This document shows, piece by piece, positions 39,564-44,908 of a stretch of DNA of 44,908 nt. Position 1 is the stretch's first letter. Every line of letters begins with the position of its first letter. The position numbers and the translations under genes were made by a program. Where the stretch lies: positions 1 to 44,908 of the forward strand of contig JAJZRQ010000016.1 of the NCBI GenBank assembly GCA_021802585.1, written 5' to 3'. The notes under the pieces are model-generated. The model ran no database searches and was not told where the DNA came from. It saw nothing but the letters and a program-made list of their open reading frames with translations. The stretch is from Chloroflexota bacterium. Its GTDB lineage: Bacteria > Chloroflexota > Limnocylindria > Limnocylindrales > CSP1-4.

Positions 39564-39568
39564 AGTGA
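39554..39568. promoter_or_regulatory. inverted-repeat operator overlapping the -10
   Basis: TCACTA (39554-39559), TTC, TAGTGA (39563-39568) is a perfect 6+6 inverted repeat with a three-base centre, placed on the -10 box. This is the geometry expected for a dimeric repressor blocking RNA polymerase. The cognate regulator is not identified in the window. Confidence 0.5.
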
Positions 39569-39608
39569 GCGATCTTCGTCCCTCGGTCATCCGCAGATGG
39601 AGGGTGGC

Positions 39609-39830
39609 ATGAGCCTCTCTCGACGCCGTCTCCTCGCCGCGGCCGCTGCCGCCCCGGCGCTCCTTCTTGCCGGGCGCAGCCTCCGCGCCGCGGGCGATGC
39701 GGTCGGCGGCGCGATCCGCGCCGTGCGCCCGCCGGCCGACGGGACGAGCGCGACCCGCTGCGCGCTCTGCGGGGCGGGCGACCACGCGATGCTCGACCCG
39801 CGCTGCCCGGCCGCGCGCCGGGTGGTCTGA
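39609..39830 (+). CDS. small Tat-exported Cys/His protein
   Basis: A 73-residue protein with a twin-arginine signal (SRRRLLAAAAAAPALLLAG, residues 4-22) and a mature part of only about 45 residues. The mature part carries C51, C54, H59 and C66 (RCALCGAGDHAMLD, then PRCP), a CX2CX4HX6C pattern that could bind a metal or a small cluster. The ATG at 39609 is chosen over one at 39597 because GGAGG lies five bases before it. The gene is the first of the operon and ends two bases before the molybdoenzyme ATG, so it is probably an accessory or electron-transfer component of that enzyme. No known family is recognised. Confidence 0.72.
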   Translation: MSLSRRRLLAAAAAAPALLLAGRSLRAAGDAVGGAIRAVRPPADGTSATRCALCGAGDHAMLDPRCPAARRVV

Positions 39831-39832
39831 CG

Positions 39833-42370
39833 ATGGACATCGACCGCCGCACGCTCCTCAAGGGCGCCGCCGGGGCGGCCGCCGCCGTCGGCGCGGGGGC
39901 CGTCCTGCCGGTCCTCGACCCGCCTCCCGCCCGTGCCGGCCGCGACTACGACGTCCCGGCGAGCCTCCCGGTCGATCGGGTCGTCCGGACGACGTGCTCC
40001 CCGAACTGCACCGGGAGCTGCGGCCAGCTCGCGTTCGTGCGCGATGGGGTCATCGTGAAGATCCAGCAGGCGGCCGACTACCCGGACCTCGCCTACCGGC
40101 CGCGCGGATGCATGAAGGGCCTCTCGTACGTCAACCACGTCTACGGCGCCGACCGGATCCGGACGCCCCTCATCCGGACCGGCGAGCGTGGCTCCGGCGA
40201 GTTCCGCGAGGCGACGTGGGACGAAGTCCTCGACCGGATTGCCGGCGACCTGACGCGGATCGGGGAGACCTGGGGCTGGGACACGATCCATGTGTTCGGG
40301 CAGGTGCCCGGGTCCGGCTACATCCAGAAGGGCGCGAACTACCGGGCGGCGGCCACCCTCGGGCTGAGCCACGGGACGAGCTTCGACTTCAACGGCGACC
40401 TCCCGATGGGGATGCCGATCACCTTCGGCGTCCAGAATGCCGAGCACGAGGCGAAGGACTGGGCCAACAGCCGCTTCCTCCTCCTGATCGGCTCGAACCC
40501 CGTGGAGACCCGGATCCCGGACGTCCACTTCCTCTTCGACGCGATCGAGCAGGGAGCGCGGCTCGTCGTCGTCGACCCGAGCTTCTCCCCGACGGCCGCG
40601 AAGGCCGACGCGCACCTCCGGATCCGGCCCGGGACCGACGCCGCGCTCGCCCTCGCGCTCTGCCGGCAGGTCATCGCCGACGGGTCCTGGGACGCGGAGT
40701 TCATGAGGACGTACACGGACGCCCCGCTCCTCGTCCGCGGCGACAGCGGGGTGCGCCTCCGCGAGGCGGACCTCGTCGCCGGGGGCGCCGCGGACCGCTT
40801 CGTCGCGTGGGACGAGGTCGCGGGGGCCCCGCTCGTCGTCGGCACCGAGCGGCTCGGCTTCCCGGCCGGGTCGCGCCCGGCCCTCGAGGGAACCCGGCGG
40901 ATCGCCCTCGCCGACGGGTCCGCCGTCGACGCCGCGCCGGGCTTCGCCTCCGTCCGCGAGGAGCTCGACCGCTGGACGCCCGAGGCCGCCGAGGCGGTGA
41001 CCGGCGTCGCGGCGGACCTCATCGTGAGGGTTGCCCGCGCGTACGCGGCGGCGAAGCCGGCGGCGATCCTCATGGGCGGCGGCTCGAACCACTGGTACCA
41101 CGGCGACCTCACGGGCCGCGCGCTCGCCCTCCTTGCCGCCCTCACCGGGAACATCGGGAAGTCGGGCGGCGGATTCTCCGTCTACGTCGGGCAGTACAAG
41201 GTCCGGGTGAACACCGCGCCGTGGTGGAACGCCGGCGAGACGAAGGCGAAGGTCGTCCCCTCGATCTACTTCGTCCGCGGCCGGACGGACACGATGCACC
41301 CCGACGTCCCGTACCCGGAGAACGGCTGGCACGGGCTCGTCTGCACGTTCGCGAACCTGTTCGTCCAGGCGATGGACGTGAACCGCCTCCACGAGACCCT
41401 CGCCGGCCTCGACCTCATCGTCGTCGTCGACCATCAGATGACCGAGACCGCGAAGTGGGCCGACGTCGTCCTCCCGGCGACGACGTGGTACGAGAAGACC
41501 GACCTCACCGCCACGCCCCTCCACCCGTTCCTCCAGCTCCAGCAGCCGGCGATCGAGCCGGTTGGCGAGTCCCGCTCGGAGCTCTGGATGTGGCGCGAGA
41601 TCGTCCGCCGGATCGACCCGGCGAAGGCTGCCGCGTTCTTCGAGATGGACGAGGTGGCCGCGATCGAGGCGATCCTCGCCGCGGGGGCCGAGCCCGGCGG
41701 GCCGACCGAGGGGATCACCCTCGAGCAGCTCCGGGGCGGCCCGGTCCGGCTGAACGTCCCCGATCCGGACGTCCCCTTCCGGCGCCAGGTCGAGGAGCTC
41801 GTGCCCTTCCCGCCGCGCTCGCTCCCGGTCCCCCTCGAGAAGACGGCGGCCTTCATCCCCACGGGCCGGATCGAGTTCTACAAGGAGGAGGCGCGATTCC
41901 GCGAGCTCGGGGAGACCGTCCCGACGTACCGGCCCCCGTTCGACGACACCGTCCATCCGCCGGCCGACTGGCCGCTCGCCCTCCTGACGCCGCACAGCAA
42001 GTGGCGGATCCACTCGACGTACGCGAACAACCCGTGGCTCGCGGAGATCCACGGCGGGAGGCCGGAGGTGTTCATCGCTCCGCCCGACGCCGCGGCCCGG
42101 GGGATCGCCACGGGCGACCCGATCCGGGTCTGGAACACCCGCGGCGAGGTCGTCGCCTGGGCCCACGTGAGCGAGTCGGAGCAGCCCGGCTCGGTGACCC
42201 TCCACGAGGGCTGGTGGCCGCGCCAGTTCCGCCGCGGGAAGGGCGTGAACGAGCTGACCTCGTCGGCCGTGAACCCGATCCACGAGGTCCATTTCGTCGG
42301 GAACATGTGGGCGCCGTCGACGGGCTGGAAGGACTGTCGCTGCCAGGTGGCCAAGGCGGAGGAGGCCTGA
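39833..42370 (+). CDS. Tat-exported molybdopterin oxidoreductase, DMSO reductase superfamily, type II-like
   Basis: Catalytic subunit, 845 residues. A Tat signal (DRRTLLKGAAGAAAAVG) is followed by the N-terminal [4Fe-4S] site C55, C59, C63, C93, with all four ligands Cys. The Mo region reads FDFNGDLPMGMPITFGVQ; D189 aligns with the Asp ligand of NarG-type enzymes. Further type II-like segments are NSRFLLLIGSNPVETRIPD, IRPGTDAALALAL and YTDAPLLVR. The C-terminal molybdopterin-binding domain ends HEVHFVGNMWAPS. It is shorter than NarG and lacks its extensions. Substrate (an oxyanion such as nitrate, selenate, chlorate, or an organic substrate) cannot be read. The gene precedes its ferredoxin and NrfD subunits by one base and an overlap respectively. 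Confidence 0.88.
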   Translation: MDIDRRTLLKGAAGAAAAVGAGAVLPVLDPPPARAGRDYDVPASLPVDRVVRTTCSPNCTGSCGQLAFVRDGVIVKIQQAADYPDLAYRPRGCMKGLSYVNHVYGADRIRTPLIRTGERGSGEFREATWDEVLDRIAGDLTRIGETWGWDTIHVFGQVPGSGYIQKGANYRAAATLGLSHGTSFDFNGDLPMGMPITFGVQNAEHEAKDWANSRFLLLIGSNPVETRIPDVHFLFDAIEQGARLVVVDPSFSPTAAKADAHLRIRPGTDAALALALCRQVIADGSWDAEFMRTYTDAPLLVRGDSGVRLREADLVAGGAADRFVAWDEVAGAPLVVGTERLGFPAGSRPALEGTRRIALADGSAVDAAPGFASVREELDRWTPEAAEAVTGVAADLIVRVARAYAAAKPAAILMGGGSNHWYHGDLTGRALALLAALTGNIGKSGGGFSVYVGQYKVRVNTAPWWNAGETKAKVVPSIYFVRGRTDTMHPDVPYPENGWHGLVCTFANLFVQAMDVNRLHETLAGLDLIVVVDHQMTETAKWADVVLPATTWYEKTDLTATPLHPFLQLQQPAIEPVGESRSELWMWREIVRRIDPAKAAAFFEMDEVAAIEAILAAGAEPGGPTEGITLEQLRGGPVRLNVPDPDVPFRRQVEELVPFPPRSLPVPLEKTAAFIPTGRIEFYKEEARFRELGETVPTYRPPFDDTVHPPADWPLALLTPHSKWRIHSTYANNPWLAEIHGGRPEVFIAPPDAAARGIATGDPIRVWNTRGEVVAWAHVSESEQPGSVTLHEGWWPRQFRRGKGVNELTSSAVNPIHEVHFVGNMWAPSTGWKDCRCQVAKAEEA

Positions 42371-42371
42371 G

Positions 42372-43082
42372 ATGGGCGACAAGGTCTCGCCGATCGCGGC
42401 CCTCTCCCCGGCCTCGCGCGCCTGGGGGGAGATCGGGGAGCGCTCGGAGCACCCCCGCTGGGGGATGGTCGTCGACCAGGAGCGCTGCATCGGCTGCTGG
42501 TCGTGCGCGGTCATCTGCAAGAGCGAGAACGACCTCCCGCTCGGGATGTGGTGGAACCGGATCCTCACCGAGGGCGATGCCCTCGACCAGCCGGCGCAGG
42601 CCCGCGGCGAGGCCCTCGAGATGCACTGGCTCCCGCTCGCGTGCCAGCACTGCGAGAACGCGCCGTGCGTGAAGGTCTGTCCCGTCCAGGCGACGTACCA
42701 CCGCGACGACGGCCTCGTCATGCAGGACAACGACCGCTGCATCGGCTGCCGCTACTGCATGATCGCCTGCCCGTACGGGGTCCGGAACTTCAACTGGGGC
42801 GCGCCGGTGCGGCCGACGCCGTACGAGACCGGGATGGTCGCCGCGCGGCCCGTCGGCACCGTGGAGAAGTGCACGCTCTGCGTCCACCGCCTCGCGGAGG
42901 ACCAGGTGCCGTCGTGCGTCTGGTCGTGCCCCACCGGTGCCCGCGTCTTCGGCGACCTCAATGACCCGGAGGGCCGCGTCGCGACGCTCATCCGTGATCG
43001 CGAGGGCTTCGCGCTCCTCGAGGAGGTCGGCACGAAGCCCGCGGTCCACTACCTGCCGCCGCGCCGGAGGAACCCGCTGTGA
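42372..43082 (+). CDS. four-cluster ferredoxin subunit of the molybdoenzyme (DmsB/PsrB/NrfC type)
   Basis: Electron-transfer subunit of 236 residues with sixteen cysteines in four groups: 39/42/45/49, 91/94/99/103, 123/126/129/133 and 167/170/182/186. All are complete, so four [4Fe-4S] clusters are predicted. NarH-type subunits of type II enzymes replace one cysteine and bind a [3Fe-4S] cluster; this one does not. CPYGVRNFNWG after the third group resembles subunits that pair with NrfD anchors. There is no signal peptide, so it is probably exported together with the Tat-tagged catalytic subunit. Its stop overlaps the NrfD start (GTGA). Confidence 0.92.
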   Translation: MGDKVSPIAALSPASRAWGEIGERSEHPRWGMVVDQERCIGCWSCAVICKSENDLPLGMWWNRILTEGDALDQPAQARGEALEMHWLPLACQHCENAPCVKVCPVQATYHRDDGLVMQDNDRCIGCRYCMIACPYGVRNFNWGAPVRPTPYETGMVAARPVGTVEKCTLCVHRLAEDQVPSCVWSCPTGARVFGDLNDPEGRVATLIRDREGFALLEEVGTKPAVHYLPPRRRNPL

Positions 43083-44344
43083 GCGCCACGACGATGCCCG
43101 CCGCGCCCGCGGCGGCGCCCGTCCCGGGCCGCCGGGCGCTTGCGCTGTGGATCGGCCTCCTTCTCATCCTCATCGCGGCCGGCGTCGCCGCGTTCGCCTA
43201 CCAGTTCGCCACGGGCCTCGTCGTCACCGGAATGCGGAACACGGTGATGTGGGGCAACTACATCCTGTTCTTCATGTTCTTCGTCGGCCTCTCGGCCGGC
43301 GGGCTCATCGTCGCCTCCGCCGGGCGACTCTTCGGGGTGAAGGCGTTCAAGCCGATCACCCGGCTGGCCGTCCTCGAGGCGACCATCGCGGTCGTGCTCG
43401 CGGCGACGTTCATCCTCCCCGACCTCGGCCGGCCGGAGCGGCTCCTCAACATCTTCCTGTTCTTCAACCCGACCTCCCCGATGATCTGGGACATCACGAT
43501 CGTCATCGTCTACATGGGGCTGTCGGCGTTCTACGTCTGGCTCTACGCCCGGGCCGACCTCGCCCGCCGCGGCTCGTGGCTCGCGCTCGGGACGGGGACG
43601 TCGGAGCGGACGCTCGCCCGCGAGGAGCGGCTGAAGTCGGCGATGGCGTGGGTCGCTCTCCCCGCGGCGATCCTCCTCCACTCGATCACGGCGTGGATCT
43701 TCGGCCTCCAGATCAGCCGCGGCTTCTGGTACAGCTCGATCATGGCCCCGATGTTCATCACCTCGGCCCTCGTGTCGGGGATGGGCCTCGTCATCCTCCT
43801 CGCCCTCGTCCTCCGGCGGCTCGGGCGGCTGCGGTTCGAGGACGACCTCGTGGCGATGCTCGGCGGGCTCCTCGGCACGTTCATCGCCGTCGAGGCGTTC
43901 CTCGTCTTCGCCGAGTACCTCACGGCGAGCTACCCGGGGGCGCCGGAGGGCGCCGCCGTGGCGCGGATGCTCGTCGGGCCGTACGCCCCGCTCTTCTGGT
44001 TCGAGGTGGGGGTCGGCCTCGGCCTGCCGTTCGTCGTCCTCGCGATCCACCGCCTCCGACGGGATCCGCGAGCGGTGGCAGCGGCGTCGGGGGTCGCGAT
44101 CCTCGGGATCTTCGTCCACCGCCTCAACCTCGTCCTAAACGGCCTCTCGTACGCGAACATCCAGCTCCCGCCGGGCCTCCCCGTGGGCGTCGACCAGGGC
44201 GCCGGCACGTCGTTCGCGACGAGCTACTGGTACGTCCCGACCGCCGTCGAGTGGCTCATCGTGGCCGGGATCCTCGCCTTCGGCGCGCTCCTCTTCACGA
44301 TCGCCGTCCGCGTCCTCCCGATGCAGGAGCCCGAGGCGCACTGA
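43079..44344 (+). CDS. NrfD/PsrC-family quinone-interacting membrane subunit
   Basis: Integral membrane anchor of 421 residues with at least eight hydrophobic helices. It has the family features NTVMWGNYILFFMFFVGLSAGGLIV, split here as WGNYILFFMFF and GLSAGG, FILPDLGRPERLLN, FNPTSPMIWDI and HSITAWIFGLQISRGFWYSS. It exchanges electrons between the quinone pool and the ferredoxin subunit. The N-terminal 20 residues are Ala/Pro-rich. The GTG start overlaps the stop of the ferredoxin gene by four bases. It closes the operon; a small GC hairpin follows. Confidence 0.92.
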   Translation: MSATTMPAAPAAAPVPGRRALALWIGLLLILIAAGVAAFAYQFATGLVVTGMRNTVMWGNYILFFMFFVGLSAGGLIVASAGRLFGVKAFKPITRLAVLEATIAVVLAATFILPDLGRPERLLNIFLFFNPTSPMIWDITIVIVYMGLSAFYVWLYARADLARRGSWLALGTGTSERTLAREERLKSAMAWVALPAAILLHSITAWIFGLQISRGFWYSSIMAPMFITSALVSGMGLVILLALVLRRLGRLRFEDDLVAMLGGLLGTFIAVEAFLVFAEYLTASYPGAPEGAAVARMLVGPYAPLFWFEVGVGLGLPFVVLAIHRLRRDPRAVAAASGVAILGIFVHRLNLVLNGLSYANIQLPPGLPVGVDQGAGTSFATSYWYVPTAVEWLIVAGILAFGALLFTIAVRVLPMQEPEAH

Positions 44345-44346
44345 GG

Positions 44347-44362
44347 CCCGCCCCCCGGCGGG
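44347..44362. terminator. small hairpin after the NrfD gene
   Basis: CCCGCC (44347-44352) and GGCGGG (44357-44362) form a 6-bp stem with loop CCCC three bases after the stop. The stem is short and lacks a T tract, so it is a weak terminator candidate. Confidence 0.4.
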
Positions 44363-44463
44363 TCGCGTTCCTCCTCGTGGCGACGAGCTATCTCGTCGCG
44401 ATCGTGCCGGTGCTCGGGATGCGCGCGGGGAGCCGCCCGGCGGCAGGAATCGGCCGGCTTCAG

Positions 44464-44469
44464 TAGCAT
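44464..44469 (+). promoter_or_regulatory. -10 box upstream of the cupredoxin gene
   Basis: TAGCAT (TANNNT) lies about 65 bases before the ATG at 44534, beyond the NrfD gene. No -35 is recognised. If used, the cupredoxin gene is transcribed separately from the molybdoenzyme operon. Confidence 0.35.
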
Positions 44470-44533
44470 TCGCCGGTCCCCGGAGCGTCACGGGACCCGC
44501 CCCGCGCCCGGACGCGTCCGCCCTCAGCAGGAG

Positions 44534-44908
44534 ATGCTCCGCTCGATGCGCCTCGCCCGCCCGCTCGTCCGCCCCCTCGCGATCCTCGCCCTCCTCGCCG
44601 CGGCCGCCGCCGTCCTCGGCGCATGCGCGGCGGAGTCCGCCCCCGGCTGGACGTTCGCCCCGACGCCGACCCCCACGACCGCCGCGGCCACGCCGGCGCC
44701 CGCCTCGGGCGCGCCCTCCGCCGCCCCGTCCGGCTCGGCCTCAGGCGCGCCGTCCGCCGCCCCGAGCGGCGACACGGGAGCGGCCGTCGTCCTGCGGATC
44801 AGCGCCCAGGGGATCGCCTACGACACGAACGCCCTCGAGGCCCCGGCGAACACCCCGTTCCAGATCGTCTTCACGAACAACGACGCGGGGATCCCCCACA
44901 ACGTCGCG
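44534..44908 (+). CDS. cupredoxin-like lipoprotein (partial, cut by window end)
   Basis: The first 125 residues of an exported copper protein. The signal peptide (about 5-30, LAILALLAAAAAVLGAC) ends in a lipobox with C31. A Pro/Thr/Ala/Ser-rich linker follows (about 35-83, with two GAPSAAPSG repeats), then the start of a cupredoxin domain: VVLRISAQGIAYDTNALEAP and FTNNDAGIPHNVA, where H122 would be the first copper ligand. The remaining Cys/His/Met ligands lie beyond the window. The start could be the ATG at 44534 (AGGAG touches it) or the in-frame ATG at 44546. It may exchange electrons with the adjacent molybdoenzyme; that is inference from position. Confidence 0.82.
   Translation, partial: MLRSMRLARPLVRPLAILALLAAAAAVLGACAAESAPGWTFAPTPTPTTAAATPAPASGAPSAAPSGSASGAPSAAPSGDTGAAVVLRISAQGIAYDTNALEAPANTPFQIVFTNNDAGIPHNVA

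Noticed and set aside
44341-44466. Short hydrophobic frame after the NrfD gene (VAFLLVATSYLVAIVPVLGM)
   Set aside because: It lacks a normal start codon and ribosome site before the hydrophobic part; only a CTG overlapping the NrfD stop is available. It cannot be supported as a gene, though a mini membrane protein is not excluded.

Overview
The window is a very GC-rich (well over 70 percent G+C by eye) bacterial chromosome segment with tightly packed genes. Many neighbouring genes overlap by four bases (GTGA or ATGA). Several genes carry a TANNNT-like -10 box only 6 to 8 bases before the start codon, which points to leaderless mRNAs. No gene in the window is specific to an outer membrane. Gene content (F420-type luciferase-like enzyme, ResB, Tat-exported molybdoenzyme with NrfD anchor, peptide-binding protein with a C-terminal membrane anchor, single-subunit sdh order A-C-D-B) fits a deep Chloroflexota lineage such as Limnocylindria-type soil or freshwater bacteria, or less likely an actinobacterium. 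This assignment is inference; there is no rRNA in the window.

Layout. 1-7.6 kb: surface polysaccharide genes. On the + strand are a UDP-GlcNAc 2-epimerase, a GT4 glycosyltransferase and a nucleotide-sugar dehydrogenase; on the - strand is an operon of methyltransferase and two GT4 glycosyltransferases. 7.8-12.2 kb: a membrane-anchored parvulin foldase followed by the nucleotide/RNA housekeeping operon mazG-rph-rdgB. 12.3-14.5 kb: a small HTH protein and a CpaF-type secretion ATPase whose reading frame continues into a complete RidA-family domain. 14.5-17.9 kb: sdhACDB on the - strand, preceded by a leader with mutually exclusive hairpins and a 31-bp tandem repeat block. 18.4-20.2 kb: tRNA-Pro(UGG), a GyrI-like protein coupled to the remnant of an ABC-2 permease, and a luciferase-like oxidoreductase. 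20.3-26.6 kb: a five-gene oligopeptide/dipeptide ABC importer behind a good sigma70-type promoter. 26.7-36.2 kb: Lrp/AsnC regulator, diguanylate cyclase, PLP gamma-family enzyme, ResB, ROK-like sugar kinase-fold protein, PucR-type regulator and glutamine synthetase. 36.4-39.5 kb: the three AmmeMemoRadiSam genes and a DUF6457 gene.

39.5-44.9 kb: a respiratory module transcribed from a promoter overlapped by a perfect inverted repeat. It encodes a small Tat-exported Cys/His protein, a Tat-exported molybdopterin oxidoreductase with NarG-like (type II) active-site features, a 16-cysteine four-cluster ferredoxin subunit and an NrfD membrane anchor. A cupredoxin lipoprotein gene begins just downstream and is cut by the window end. 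This module and the CpaF-RidA fusion are the most unusual content.
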